Shown: piece by piece, positions 36,601-50,160 of the stretch
How positions within the stretch are numbered: the first letter of the stretch is position 1
How the letters are laid out: every line of letters begins with the position of its first letter
Assembly: GCA_034008185.1 (NCBI GenBank)
Contig: CM067082.1
Coordinates: forward strand, 123,195,988-123,259,987
Source: Gorsachius magnificus
Lineage: Eukaryota > Chordata > Aves > Pelecaniformes > Ardeidae
Direction of reading: 5' to 3'
Length of the DNA stretch: 64,000 bases
Position numbers and translations under genes: made by a program
The notes under the pieces: model-generated
What the model was told of the DNA's origin: nothing
Seen by the model: the letters and a program-made list of their open reading frames with translations, nothing else
The model's database searches: none

Positions 36601-38137
36601 GGTACAATGATACTTGGGCTCTCAAGCATCCGCCGACTTTGCATCTACATCAGCATGAGGTTTTACCCAGGCTATTTGACAAACAGTTGCCAAGCAGCAA
36701 GTGTTGTGCCAGTGCAGCTATAGCCCTATTGATAGCCACCCTAAGTATTTCTGGGCAGCAGTCCACTGTAACATCACATAGGTGCATTTTCTAAACAGGA
36801 CCCCTTCCTCATTCAGTAAATGCAGTGGAGCTCCTCTAGAAAGACAGCGAGACTGCTTAATGAAGGGAGCTGTTGTCTGCAGCACGCATACTTTACTGAC
36901 TGCAGAAATGAATAGCATGTACAGCAGTGAATTAGTAAAGGAAGGAGGAAAAGTCTAATTGACAAGAATGAATGCTCCCCTGATATTTAAATTCTACCCA
37001 CTGAATTTTTGCATATTGAAAAAGAAATAACATAAATGCTTAGAAATGTTTACTGATTTTTTACTTCTTTTTTAACCACTCTTATCAAACCTAGCTACTA
37101 TCTTACATGCCCATTTTTCTTCATGACTCTTAAGGTCACAAAAGCTATGGGGAAGAGCAAACAACCCTTCCTCATCCCAAATGCTGCAGCCATACTTCTT
37201 TCAGGCTGTGAAGTTTGTCTAAAAAAAGATGAAGCACAAATTTTCTGATGAACAGATGGACCTCACAGCTGCATCTTGTGGAAAGAAAAGCACTATTTTA
37301 AAATTATTTCAGCAAAGATAAAAAAAGGAACAAAGCATCAGATCTCCAAAACCAGCTGAATTAAAAGGTTAAGTCTTAGTTGGATATATATGTATCTCAT
37401 GACCAACAATAAGATATTGACAAGAGATACACTAAAATCCAGTACTTAGGAAATTGTGTTCGACTTCTCTTTCTTAAGGATTGTAAAGAAAAAGATCTCA
37501 ACTGTAAAGTACAAAGGCAATTAGCTTGATGCTCACTAACTAAGCTGGATGCTTTGAAGATAAGCCTATACAGGTGTTAAATATTACCAAGTTTTCTGAC
37601 TTTTTTTTTTTAATTAGAGAAAGACTGATCCAAGCTTCAGGCACAGATGATGATTAACTGAAGAGGCGTACACATGCACACACACAAATACGCTGAATAT
37701 GTCTTTTCTGACAGAGAAAAGCTTCTCATATAATGGTTTAAATTGTATAGGTCTAACCCCACAGCTCAAAGTTCTCTGCAGCAAACAAATGGCAGGACAG
37801 CAGAAACCTGCATGGTCATTCCTCTGTTGCAGTCTGAGCCACCTAATGAATTTGCTTCTTCATTATGGTATTAGTGCCACACTGGGAGAGGCAGGAGGGC
37901 TTCAGATGCCTTCTGAAAGGTTCATAAGGTGCAATTATTTAAAAAGAGAATTAACTTCCCCATTTTCCTGCTTAAATAGTTTTCATGCTCCACTAAAAAA
38001 GTAGCATTTCTTTCTGAATTACAGCATATACAACTGTTTAAGAGTAATCAGTTATAACAAATCATTACTAAAAAGTAAACATTTTCCTCCCAGAGTACAT
38101 TCAGGAAAATAATTGGATCAAGTTATGAAAGCTTAAC

Positions 38138-38375
38138 TTAAGTGGGAAGGTTCCCCACAAGGTCTCTAATCCAACCTCATGCTCTAAGAAGGAACAGCTA
38201 TGAGAGCACGCCATGTTGCTCAGGGCCTTACCCGGTAAAGTCTTGAAAACTTCCCAGAATGGAGAGACTACACAACTTCTCTCAGCAACTGCTTCTCCTA
38301 CTTCCTAATGATGAAAGATGTTTTCCTTTACCTACCATTTGAATTTCTCTTCTTTCCATTCATGTAATTTGTCTC
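38138..38375 (-). mobile_element. CR1 LINE 3' fragment, diverged
   Basis: Minus-strand CR1 3' end, older than the others: readable as GTGGGAAGGTTCCCC, AGGTCTCTAATCCAACCTC and TTGCTCAGGGCCTTA on the plus strand. It abuts an oppositely oriented CR1 at about 38380. Confidence 0.8.
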
Positions 38376-38379
38376 CCAT

Positions 38380-38562
38380 CCTCACTGGAACAGGCTGCCC
38401 ACAAAAGTTGTGGAGTCTCCATCCCTGGAGATATTCAAAACCCAATGGACACATTCCTGCACAACCTGCTCCAGCTGATCCTGTTTGAGCAGGGGGGTTG
38501 GGCCACATGATCTGAAGAAGCCCCCTTCAAATCTCAATGATCCTGTGATTCTGTAATTATTT
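38380..38562 (+). mobile_element. CR1 LINE 3' end
   Basis: Plus-strand CR1: CACTGGAACAGGCTGCCCAC, TGGAGTCTCCATCCCTGGAG, and an ending GATCCTGTGATTCTGTAAT. With the preceding fragment it forms a head-to-head inverted pair. Confidence 0.88.
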
Positions 38563-41243
38563 CCTGGCCTCCTTCATTCAGGAAAGCTTCGCTCACTACT
38601 ACTACTTTTCTTGAACTTTGCTATATACTCTTTCACACCATGTAAATACAACCTTTAAATAAATACTGGAAACCCATACTGATACTCAAATACAGAAATC
38701 TCCACTCTTTCTGTAATATAAAGGGCCCCAGTTTAAACCCATTAATACCATCAGCTCAGTTACAGATGCCTGCACTTCTCCAGGGCAACTCAAGCAGCAC
38801 TGAAAAAGCTATGCCACCAGCAGTGATTCTGAGCTAAACCTAAGAACTTTCACACCATTAAAAAAAAAGAAAAAAGCAGACATATGTCACCAAATAACTA
38901 CTTTATTAATTGATAATAAAATGCTACAGCTTCTAAATACAGTTCATCAGAAACTTAATAACTACAGTAAATCTTTTCTGAGCATCTGAACATCACCACT
39001 GCCATCTGCCAACAAACTTTACACATTGCCCTAAATAAATGAAGCTTTTGCTCTAGCTGATGATTTGCATTAGTCTTCCTAAAAGGTACAACAAAAGAGC
39101 GAAATTTTGAAACCAGTTCCATTTTCCCTCTGAGCTGTATATTATACAGTTATGATAAGGCACAGCTTAAAGGAAACCACTACTTTTCCTCTTGCTATTG
39201 CCAATGTTCATATGTTGCCATTTGGAAGAAATAACCTTTGAGGAGATCTTTGAAAACCCTTCAAAACATAAGCATTTCGCTGTGCCTGCCAAGCTGCACA
39301 AATATGAAGACCACATAGTCCAGACACTGAAGAAATGATTAAAAAGTGTTTAAGTAATCCAGAAATCTAATTCTGTCGGAGGCAGTGGAGGTCAGTGGAA
39401 AGAAAAGGAGATATTCTACACTTTTCAAAGCCTCTACTGAAGTCTAGACAAGTAGGGCTGTATATGTAAAAGCTTCCATCATATGAAAAAATTTAAGCAT
39501 TCCAAGAGGAGAGAAATTAAAAACAGTATTGTGCCTCAAATTACAAGCAGCAGTTGCATTTGAAATAAAATACAGAAGGAATTACATGCAAAAGCTTCAA
39601 CCACCATACAGCATAAACTGGAGTGTGTAAAACCAAGTCAATTAAAAGCTTTTTTAAAAGGCTGAATTTTGGGGTTTTTTTTGGTAGTGCTCTTACTTTT
39701 CAGCTACGGATACTAGGAAAGTATGTACTGATGTCACACAAAGACTACTGTACTTTAAAAGAATACTAGCATATGCCCCAGGAGAAATTTCAATTTTGCT
39801 GAACAAAGACTGTATTCCCTTAGTTCTTCAACTACTTCAGTACTTCAGGTACTAAAGGATATTTTAAAACTGATTTTTAAATGAAGGCAAAACACATATA
39901 AATGGGTATGCAATCTAAGATACTACTTTGTATCCCAAGTTTCAGTACAAATTCAACAAGTTTCAGCATTCCACTCAATTTATACAACAGATTGAACTTA
40001 CTGGATCACATCAGTCATCTTCCCTGGTATTTTGCGAGAAACAGCTGGATGAAGAAACTTGTATTTTCAGCAGTTACATACACAGGCAATTAATGCCAGT
40101 ATTTATGAAGTCCAAAATGCCAGCATAACAGATGCAACAAAGTACAGCTTTTGAAGTATGCCTTTCTCTGTACCTTAATTTTTCAGGTCTAATGTGCACC
40201 CTTCTAAATGAATCAGAGCTTTGTATCTCTGTTTTTCTGTAACAGGACTCAAAATTATTTATCTGTTGCAGGGTGACACAGCCTGAAGACAGTGTAACTG
40301 ACTGACAAAATACTAACAACATAAATAAAGACCACAGTTATATACCCAGGAACAAGTTATGTGTAACAAAAAAATAATTCAGTTTACTGTACCACTTTTC
40401 TTGGTGGAAAAGTTGAAGTTAAGTCATGCAGAACCATCTATATAATTTTATCCCATTGATAACTTTATCCCAAGGCCAACTGGAAATCAATGAAGAGATC
40501 TTCCTAAATCAGATCCCTTCTTCACACAAGTACTAAAGTTAGACCTGAAAACAGTGAACACCCTTCCACACTTTAAGTGTTACGTGGTTTCATCTTGTTA
40601 CTGGTCTCCCATCAACATTGTCATAGTGAATGAAGGAAGGCGAGCTGTGAAACTTCCAAGTTGTATGTTCTGCCCTACTTCTAAGGACAGGCACCCCAGC
40701 AGCATCAAAACAGGAGGTTCAAGTTCTGTTACAAACACTTCTTCAACCATTCTCACTTTCATATAGGCACACTATGCAAGCATATTTTCAAAGGAGAAAG
40801 TTAAAATCCACAAGGATTGTAAGGAACTCTACTGTCAGTGTAAATGTCATGGCTCAGAACAATACTTAAAGAAATATTCTGTAATGAGGTCTGGGTAGGT
40901 CAGCAAACAAGACAAGGTACTTAGAATACACAAAATTGGATACTCTACTGCAAAGCAAAGTAACAACATTGTGCACCTCCAGAGACCCATGATGAATCTG
41001 ATCACTAGAGACCTTGTTGGTTCCACTGGAGTTTGTATCTCAGGAGTGCTTGCATCTGAAAGCACCTGATCATTCAACAGATCACTGGTAAGAAATCATA
41101 AAAAAAAATCCACACTTCAGATACCTGGGTGTTTCCTTAATCTTGGTTAATATGAAAATTAGCTTAAACAATTCTTTCTGCTCCCTGTTCTTAATCCAAA
41201 TTATTTACAGGTAGCAAACAATGCCTCAGTTTTTACTCTTCTA

Positions 41244-41287
41244 ACCTAAAGAGGGTAATTTTCTGCCCTAAAGAGGGCAATTTCTGC
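41244..41287. repeat. Imperfect tandem duplication, about 21-bp unit
   Basis: Two adjacent copies of a CCTAAAGAGGGYAATTTCTG-like unit that differ by one substitution and a one-base length change. Confidence 0.75.
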
Positions 41288-42192
41288 TTTCCTATTTTGA
41301 TTGGGAAAGAGGCAAGCCTGGCATAATTCCTCTGTACCTCTTCCAATCTGAACCTTTTTACAATATGGACAGTCAGGACTGTGCAAAGTGTATCAGATAA
41401 GATTCTCATGAGTGCCTGGCACAACACCATTAATCCTTCCCTTTCTACTGATACAGACAGATCATGAGATCTACTGTGACTTTCTCACAGTTACATCATA
41501 CTGTCAGCTCAATCTACTGGTCTGTCACAAAAGAAAATAAAAGACCATTTTGAACCTTTGTCTCCTCCAAACCTTAAATCTGTAGCTGAACAAAGTGTCC
41601 TATTCCTTAAGTGCAAAACATTGTATATGTATTTTGTCCCACTGCTATTACTCTAGACTTCAAATCAGGTTTTGGCACTTTGGTTTTGATCCTCTTTTGC
41701 TTCAGTAAAAATTCTTAAGACAATGAATTTCACCAGAAAACACCTTTAATCCAGATATGACTGCTGCTTTTAACACTACCTCCTTCTACAGCTTTAAGTG
41801 TAGGTGACACTGAGGAATTCTAACAATTAAGAATTTTACAATGAAGGGTTTTGATACCGAGTGAAGTAAAGCTGTATTAACACATTCTCAGACTTAGTTC
41901 ATAACAACAGAATGCTTTTTAAAATTAAAGCATTCACACACAGCACTTCCAAATCTGATTGCCCCATTATGATGCAGCCACTCCAAAAACTACACCTATG
42001 CCCTTTTAATACATCACACCCATATATTAACATTTCATGCATGCCCTGTTTCAGCTCTCTGTTATTGTGAAGTATTTGTTTAATTTTCATTTCCAGCCTA
42101 AAACACTGGAGTATTTAAATCAGATCTGCACTTTTATTTAAGGTTCTATTACAGATGCTGCACAAGCATTTGAAAATTGCTCAACATATTCA

Positions 42193-42377
42193 TGCCATGG
42201 TTTAACCCCAGTCAGCAGCCAAGCACCACACAGCTGCTCACTCACCCTCCCCACACCCAGTGGGACGGGGGAGAGAATCTCAAGAGCAAAAGTAAGAAAA
42301 CTCATGCATTGAGATAAGAACAGTTTAATAACTGAAATAAAATAACAACAATAATTAACAATAATAATAATAATAAA
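42193..42377 (-). repeat. 3' LTR remnant of the provirus (downstream part only)
   Basis: Minus strand: from a (TTA)n run at about 42377 through ATTAAAC, GAGATTCTCTCCCCC and TTAAACCATGGCA, ending at 42193. Only the part after the LTR A/T-rich microsatellite remains; U3 and the promoter are lost. Confidence 0.9.
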
Positions 42378-43565
42378 CCAACTAATACCCCATGGTGTAT
42401 ACTCTCTACATCCTCTCTCTTTAGCAGAAGAATGCTGACCCCTAATAGCTGAGATACTGGTCCGTACAGGTGGAGAGTAAGACCTATCCTCTTTGAGTTG
42501 GTAAACCTCCCTGGGCAGTTTCTCCATAGCTGAGATGACAGAGGAAGAGATACTTTCTTCATATTCCCAGAGTCAGCTAGCCACTTCATCCACCATTGGT
42601 GCCTCTTCATCCTTCCAGGTCAGTATTGCCAATAAGTTGGCATATGACACTGGTGCACCCCATAGCAATTTCTGCCACATGGGTCGTGTGCACTTGACTT
42701 TATCTGAACCTCTGGATAACTGCCTGTTGTCCAGGTCACCATAAATCACCTCCAGCATGGCTAATTCCCTCAGGTATTGGATACCTTTCTCCATGGTAGT
42801 CCATTTGCCTGGGTGATATATGACATCTTCCTTGAAGGGATATCTTTCCTTCACACCTGACAGGAGTTACTTCCAGAGACTAAGGGCTTGTGGCCCTTTT
42901 CCAATCACTTTGTCAATGCCCCCTTCCCTAGAAAGGGATTCCAGCTGTTTGGCTTCCTTACCCTCTAGTTCCAGGCTACCGGCCCCATTATCCCAGCATT
43001 GGAGCAGCCAGGTGACAACATCCTCACCTGGAGAAAAGCTGAAATCCTTTCACATATCTCGCAGCTCACTCAGGCATAGGGAGTGGGTGGTTTCCGTCTC
43101 ATTTACAAGTTGTTCTTCCTCCTCCTCTCCTTGTGATGTCCCCACTTTTTCATCATCCTTTACTAAACGAGCTGATTTGCACTTCCAACATTTCTTCTTG
43201 TGTATAGGGGCAACTGATACTGGCACGGATTGGTCTTCTGGTTCAACTGCAGTGCCTGTCCTTTTGTAATTTTCTTTTCCCCTTGAGGGTACTGAATAGC
43301 ATTAAAGAGCTCAGTAGACATGGGCCAGACCCCAGCACATTGCAGTGATTTGTGCCTCCCTAGAATTGCCAGGGTGACAGCATACTTTTTCCAAGTATTC
43401 TACTAATTTTTGAGGATTCTGCACTTGTTCAGGGGTATCCTGGGCATTTGCCCATGCTATCCCACAGACCCTGCCACTCGTAACTATCCAGCCTTGGGGC
43501 AGATGTCTGGATAATATTCTTAAATTGCTTATTAACCTTAGACAAAACCAAAACAATATTCCCAA
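42378..43565 (-). pseudogene. Degraded retroviral gag-like region
   Basis: Several minus-strand open segments in different frames (43565-43311, 42854-42573, and the first part of a frame from 42527) together resemble the gag region of avian ERVL-type elements. Breaks are present: a stop near 43311, frame changes near 42590-42530, and abrupt replacement of gag by LTR sequence at about 42378. No zinc-knuckle CCHC motif was seen. Assignment is by recognition of the family's sequence words; not functional. Confidence 0.7.
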
Positions 43566-43960
43566 GAAACACCAATAGAATTAACTACACAAGGATGTTC
43601 AAGATACTGAAAAATTATTGTAATGAAGGAGGAAACATCATAGAATAAGGCAGCGAAGGTGCCATTCTGAACTTCCTCCATAAATAACCTCTCAGGGGAA
43701 GAAGTATAATTGCTAATTGTCTCCACGAGGTGGTACCCAAAGCACAGTAACGGCTTCAGTACAAAGCTCAAGTACCAGATTAAGCTCAGGGCCAGTGTTT
43801 TAATAACAAGTGTCCTAGGCAAAACATCACTAATCACTGCAGAGCACAGCAAACTGCAAAAACTGACACCCATCTTTAACATGTACAGCAAAAAAAGGAG
43901 CATGGTAGAGATGAGATAAACTAATGTCGAGAACAGATGAATCAATATTGCGACCTGCAA
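43538..43960 (-). pseudogene. Hydrophobic open frame in the provirus leader
   Basis: A 140-codon open frame between the 5' LTR and the gag-like region. It begins MQVAILIHLF, has about two or three hydrophobic stretches (roughly residues 5-30, 50-75 and 105-117), and overlaps the next frame by 28 bases in a different phase. It could be the start of gag displaced by a frameshift, a separate leader protein, or chance. I do not recognise a function. Confidence 0.4.
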
Positions 43961-44049
43961 CTGTTAACAGATAGAAATTCCTTAATAAACTCTAGTTAAT
44001 CTGTTATTATCTCAAACCCTTTGAGCCCCATGCTGGGAGCCAAAAAGGA

Positions 44050-44614
44050 CGGTGTAGTTTAACTCCAGTCAGCAGCCAAGCACCACACAGCTGCTTGCTC
44101 ACCCTACCCCACTCCCAGTGGGATGGGGGAGAGAATCTGAAGAACAAAAGTAAGAAAACTCGTGCATTGAGATAAGAACAGTTTAATAATTGAAATAAAA
44201 TGTAACAACAACAACAACAAATTGTAATGAAAACAGTGAGAGAGAGGAACAAAACCCAGGAAGAACAAGTGATGCAACTGCTCACCACCAGCTAACCAAT
44301 GCCCATACCATACTGGAGCAGCGATTGCTACTCCCTGGCCAACTCCCCACAGTTCATATACTGAGCATAATGACCTATGGTCTGGAATAGCCCTTTGGCC
44401 AGTTTGGGTCAGCTGTCCTGACTGTGCCCCCTCCCAGCTTCTTGTGCACCTGGCAGAGCATGGGAAGGAAAAGTCCTTGACCAGTGGAAGCACTACTTAG
44501 CAACAACTAAAACATCAGTGCGTTATCAACATCATTCTCATGCTTAATCCAAAACACAGCACTATGCCAGCTACTAGGAAGAAAGTTAACTCTATCCCAG
44601 CTGAAACCAGGACA
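44050..44614 (-). repeat. 5' LTR of the provirus (565 bp)
   Basis: Minus strand, starting TGTCCTGGTTTCAGCTGGGA at 44614 and ending near TTAAACTACACC at about 44051. It contains a TATATGA box at 44360-44354 and an ATTAAA signal near 44185. An ACA/ACAACAA microsatellite at about 44204-44220 corresponds to the variable A/T-rich part of the LTR. It matches the solo LTR at 23.9-24.4 kb along most of its length. Confidence 0.92.
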
Positions 44615-47600
44615 ATTCATATGCAGAAAACAGAAACACAAGACAGCTTTTTAGAGCACAAAATAAACTAAAGCACTTCAGAACATTATTTAATAAAAAG
44701 TGAAAGATATTCTAATTTAAAGCAGAGAAGATATTTGACTATTTTATGACTATTACATCTACCCCATTTTTCTAGAAGGAAAAAGACTCACCATGCAAAA
44801 CTTCCATAGGAAAGTTTCCAGTTAATTCAGAGTCTACTTAATTTCAGTGAAAGTTTTCCTCTGACTTGCAACTTACAAGTGAAAAATTTAAGACAGGAGT
44901 GAAACTGCAAAAATTATAAAATATAAATGAAATTTTGTCTGGCCTAGGACCTCAGTTTTCAATTTTATGTGATCACCTAGTGCATTTTCCAGAAGTTTCA
45001 TTTGAAGTTCATTCCTAAACTCTAATGCTCCCACTTCCACAAAAATAATCCCTTTTACGCAAGCACTTCCCATCTCTGCCCAAACAAACTTATTACGAAG
45101 CTGTAAAAGCAAGTTGCTAAATTAACAATGTGATAGTTCAGGGTGACTTGTAACAGAAAAAAAAGTTTTCTTTACTACCCTTGCCACATGATGCAGTTCT
45201 TGTTTACACTAAGGACACAAGGTAAAGCCTTACCCACAAAGAAAACTTACCAAAACACACTTGGAATGTTAGCAGTGATGTAGTGGATAGAAAATGGCTT
45301 TTCCAATGCTGATGGTTTTAAAATGACAAAAAAATACCACATAAAACCTTTGCACTTTAATACAGGGAGGGCAAAACATGATGGCATGTTAAATGTTTAT
45401 TTGACCTGCACGAATGCCCAAAATGCATCTCAGTCACTTCCCTAGTAAGAGACTCTATTCTATACTTTTCTTTTAATTTAACACAGGCAAGGTTTACACA
45501 ATAGCCTATTCATTATCCTCAACAGTTACCTTCCTGTAGTCCTTTGAAGGGTATATTCAAGAACCCTGGAAAAGGTAAAAGATCACCTTGGCACTCAGAT
45601 TGTGAAGGGAACTGAAAAACTCCATGGAGTAAGTAACAGTGCACTTAGTCATGTGTTTCACCTCCCAGACTACTTCCCCGCAATATGCTGTCAGGATTTA
45701 TTTAGGATCACATATGCTTAATTAAAGTGGGAAATTTAATTTCAATTTAAGAATAGCTGGGCACAATAACAGGGGAAACAGTTCTTTCTAGTGGCCTTGG
45801 GAGAGCTTGCATCAAGAACTACACATTTTTAAGAAAACTACCACTTTGAACATTCCCTACCTTCACTTTCAAGCCGGTTTCCAACTTACTGCTGTGAACA
45901 CTGAATGACAACGTTCTGTGTTTTATAAGGTGGACACAGACACAGAAACTGGAAAGGGTATCTTAAAAATGGTATTTTGCACTTGTATCTGTGATGCATA
46001 CTGACAAGTTTGAAATTTTCTACTCTACTTCCTGAGAATACCAAGTTTGGTTTCACTAAGTTTTGCCTAACAACTTCTGAAATGTCAGTCACATACTCTG
46101 TCACCCCAACTGAAGCAAAACCAGAGAACTTTGAAGTAAAGGCTTACAGTGAATAAATTGCAATCAAATGGTTACAAGGTTTCTAATTAAACAAAGAGTT
46201 TTAAACATCTTTCCATTCAACTCCTCCTTTGGAAAGTGGGATACTAGATAACAGAAGCTCAAGGACATAACTGAAACTTCAGAGTAGCGGAAGGGCTGCA
46301 TTAAAAGACGGGGGAATACAGTTCATGCTCAGAAATATAATGATCAGCTTCATACATAAACAAAAATCTTGCTTCCAACAACTATTGACAGCTTCATTCC
46401 CAATATCCAAAGAATGTGCTTAAATGGAAGTAGAGCTTACTACCAGAACTAAGATGAAGCGGGAAGTTAGAAACATGTTCTATGCCCAGATATAATCTGC
46501 TGCTATTGTACCAAGCCCATACTAAATGACATGAAAACATGCAGAGCCTAATAACTGCTGCAGTGGAAGGCAGTCATCTCACTTCAGTTTATTTCTCTTC
46601 TTTGATAGCAGTAACTATTCCAGTACATACTTCCAGTCACCCACATTACACAAATCACTCTCTCAATTACTGTTGCACAAGCCAAGTTCTGCACGTCTTC
46701 AGTTCAATTATTTTCTTTTTTTTTTTTCCCGAAAGAAATTCTGGCAAATGCAAAGACAGCTGACCTGTTCTTCTTGGGCAGTTCACACCACTGCAAAATT
46801 TAATCAATAATAGAATACAGTCTATCAAGGCTTTTTATCATTTTCTGAGACGGGTAAATTGCTGTAATATCTGAAAGTAGAAAGGTTTAAAACTAGAACT
46901 TTGACTTGTATTTCTTGTAAAAACATGGCCATGATGGAACTTGGCTTTTTGAGTCCATCTGAAACACAAGAAAGTCTACAGAGGGGAAAAAGTTAAACAA
47001 ATTTTAAGATCATTTCTTTCTAGACTTCAAACTGCAATTGCCGTTTCTTAAAAGCAGTTCATACATATCCTCATATGCTAATGCTCTTCAATCCCATTTA
47101 TGGTGAAACAGTAAAAGCCACAGACTCTCTTGGTTTTGACCCAAGTCTTTGTTCTATTCTTTCCCCCACTGCTTAGGGGACTCAGAGAAAGGGTTGAGAG
47201 GAGAGAAGAGAGGAAGATGTCAGTACAAGCAGCACCTGACTGAGCCAAGAACCTCATTGGGTTTTGGCAACGGAACCTCTCAGGTTCACAGAAGTGTCTA
47301 AGCCCAGTTACTTGGATATCAGGAGTCAGAATTACCTAGAATAGAATGCCATCAAGAGAAAAGTGGAGAGGACTCTCTAAAATAGCCTGTTAAAGTCCTC
47401 CGATGTACAATCAGAAACAGCAGGTTAGGAACCATGATTCTTGTCATCCCCAGCCTTGGAACCCCATTGCAATAGATAAATAATTCCATGTTTCAGCTTT
47501 TCCACAAGAAGGTTTTATAAAGTCTGGGTCCTGATCTGGAAAAGAGTAATTGCTTTGCCGACCATGTTCAGCATGGCAGTTAAGAGGACTGTCTCATCAC

Positions 47601-50110
47601 ACTAAATGAATTCTGAGAGCAGTCAGTCCCATCCATAGTAGCTTCTGCTTATTATACTCCCCATCAAATTCCTCTTTACCAGAAGAGTATTGGGCCTGAG
47701 AGCTACATAAAAAGGGAGCAATGTACCCTCCTATGGATAAATTGGTTCTTGGGACACAACTAGCTTTAACATTGGGGAATAATTTAACATGAAGTTACCC
47801 TCAAGTTCCCAAGTGAACTTAAAAGGGCAACGATGTCTTTTTCCATAATGGTAAGATACCCAACATTTTCTGGGTGTTACAAGGTCAAAAATTCATGACT
47901 TTCAGAACTACCGGCAATAAAGAAAACAAGTACTACCTCAGCAGACAGGTCATACAGCACACACAAGGCAAAAAGAATCAAATAGATGGAATAAACATCG
48001 GCTCATGCAAACTCAGCACTGAAGTTAAATGGCCACATTCGTCCTCATAATTTTGAAAGGTCTGAAACAAAACATAGTCTAAGAATGCGTTTTCAGAAAA
48101 TGTAAATTCCTATTGATAAAAAGGAAATAAACCTGTTTAGTTGTTTTTACAAATAATCAGATATATTTCTGTCATTTTCCATCACATTGTTCCTGGACAC
48201 ATGCCCAAAACCCAAGTGAAATCTTGATTCTGCTCCAACTTCAGATACCCTGTCTGTTAACATGGTCCCCAGCATACCTGCACACATTCCACTTGACATG
48301 TGGTGCAAGTCTTATACTCAGGACAGAATCTACCTGGCTGTCCTCAAAGAGCAGCTGAGGTTTTTAAGGAGCCCAAGCTTGCACTTCCCTAAATCAACAG
48401 ATCCTGATAGCTCAGCTACAAGCATCCTACATGTCAGCTACATGCATGTGCAAAGCTGCAAGGTAGCATGCTGGACTTCAGCTTGCTTTTTGGTCCAGTT
48501 GAGAGGGGAAAATAGTTTGAGGAAACAGATATAAAGTAAACCACATGCAGTTAGACTGCCAGAACACCTGTCCCTGCACAGCTCCAGTGGCACACGAACA
48601 CAGGCACAAGCCCAGCAGTCTGTTCAGGCAAGTGCTCACTGGATTGCTGGTCCACCTACTAGCTTTAGTCTGCACATAGAGATCCATTAGAAGCATCAGA
48701 TTTTCATCTTGAAACTTCCTTTGGAACACTCAATTTGGAAGAGACCTTAGCAGTAATAACAGCACACTGCTTGGAAAGGTATCTTTATTTTCATTAACAT
48801 AATATCCTTTCCATAAATCAAGCTTACTGATGGCACCAAATATTTCTCTACAGAAACTTGCCATGGTAGCAAATAGCAATGACACTTGATCCCCTAAGAA
48901 GGAATGTGCGTTCAATGACTGAAGCAGTTGAAACATGAAAGAAGCTTTCTCAATTGCAGAAACTCTGGCAGAGATTCTGTTTTTCTAAAGTGTCAGGATT
49001 TAAATACCACATCGCTTCTCAGCATAAGTTTTCAGACCCAGACAAGCCAACTTTCACGCAGAAGGAATCAACACTTGCTTTTTAATACCAGAGAGACTGG
49101 TTTGAATGAGCTCCTGCCAGTGGTTCAAAAAAGAAGCCAAGTCTCTGTATTTAAAAAGTTTTGTCTTAAATTAAGTACCATCCCCCTGTCCAGAACAATG
49201 GCTATGAAGGAAATAAGATACAATCAAGCATGCATCACATTGGCTCAACACAGGATTAAATTATGGCTGAAAGTGTACAGAATTAAATAGTCTAATGATA
49301 TTTTTTTATAGAGATTTGAATATTGAAATTAAAATTAAACTGTGATTTTCCTATACTTTATATATGAACTGTTAGCATATTGAACAAGTTTAACCAGTAC
49401 ACCAAGAGGCACTGTAATTTCCTGGCCTCATGTGCATGTTATACTTTTCTTGCTCTGACAATACCTGTAAACCCATTCTCTGGCTCCATGTAACTCCTCT
49501 TAACCTATATTATACATACATACTTGACCACAAGAAGGGTAAGAATTGTAGGAAGCAAGTGGACATGTAGATATCCAAACTTAAGATTGGGTGTGTGAAC
49601 TATGATTCAGAAACAGCGGTTCAGATTTTCACTATCAGCAATAAATTGAGCTTTGTACCAATGGATTTTACGCCTCTAGACTCACGAGGTGTCAATCATC
49701 TCTGTTCCTACAGGTAGTGAGTCCAAATAAAATTAAGCATTACCAAATCCACTGACTGCCTCAAGACAACAGAGTTCAATTACCCACATAATACTGCTGT
49801 GTATGACAAATGTCAAATGAGACTCTCAAGACAGTTATTTGATCTTAAAGCCAAAAGTAGTCAATGACGCAAATTCAGTAATATAACACATGGAAATAGA
49901 AAGAGTCTAAACTTAAGTACAAACCAAAAAAATATTTTCGTCCATTCTGAAGGCAATACTGACTAACAGCAGGAAACTTTAGAACCCTTCCCCTAAAAGA
50001 TTTTCACGGGAGACTTACAGGTAAAGCACTGCCTGTCAGTTTTCCTGATTCTTCTTTAACTAAGTCCATCACTCAGCAGACAGTTCTTATTCTAGACAGA
50101 TACCTGAACG

Positions 50111-50160
50111 TGAGAAAGGTATCTTTTTGTGAGAAAGGAATCTTTTTGTGAGAAAGGAAC
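50111..50160. repeat. Minisatellite, 19-bp unit, about 2.6 copies
   Basis: TGAGAAAGGTATCTTTTTG, then the same unit with a single T-to-A change, then a partial third copy. Confidence 0.9.

Larger units (their letters stand above)
42193..44614 (-). mobile_element. Internally deleted ERVL-like provirus with target-site duplication
   Basis: Minus-strand element of 2422 bases: 5' LTR (44614-44050), leader and degraded gag region, then directly the last part of a second LTR (about 42377-42193). It is flanked by identical 5-bp repeats ATTCA at 42188-42192 and 44615-44619, so both outer ends are original insertion boundaries. There is no protease, reverse transcriptase, integrase or envelope sequence, and the U3 of the 3' LTR is missing. 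An 18-base stretch at 44042-44025, TGGCTCCCAGCATGGGGC, sits where a primer-binding site is expected; I do not assign the tRNA. It cannot replicate. Same orientation as PALS2. Confidence 0.92.

Noticed and set aside
42820..43269. 149-codon plus-strand frame
   Set aside because: Antisense to the gag-like region of the provirus; its Ser/Pro richness comes from the complement strand.
50111..50160. Short direct repeats considered as CRISPR-like
   Set aside because: Contiguous tandem units without spacers in a vertebrate intron; an ordinary minisatellite.
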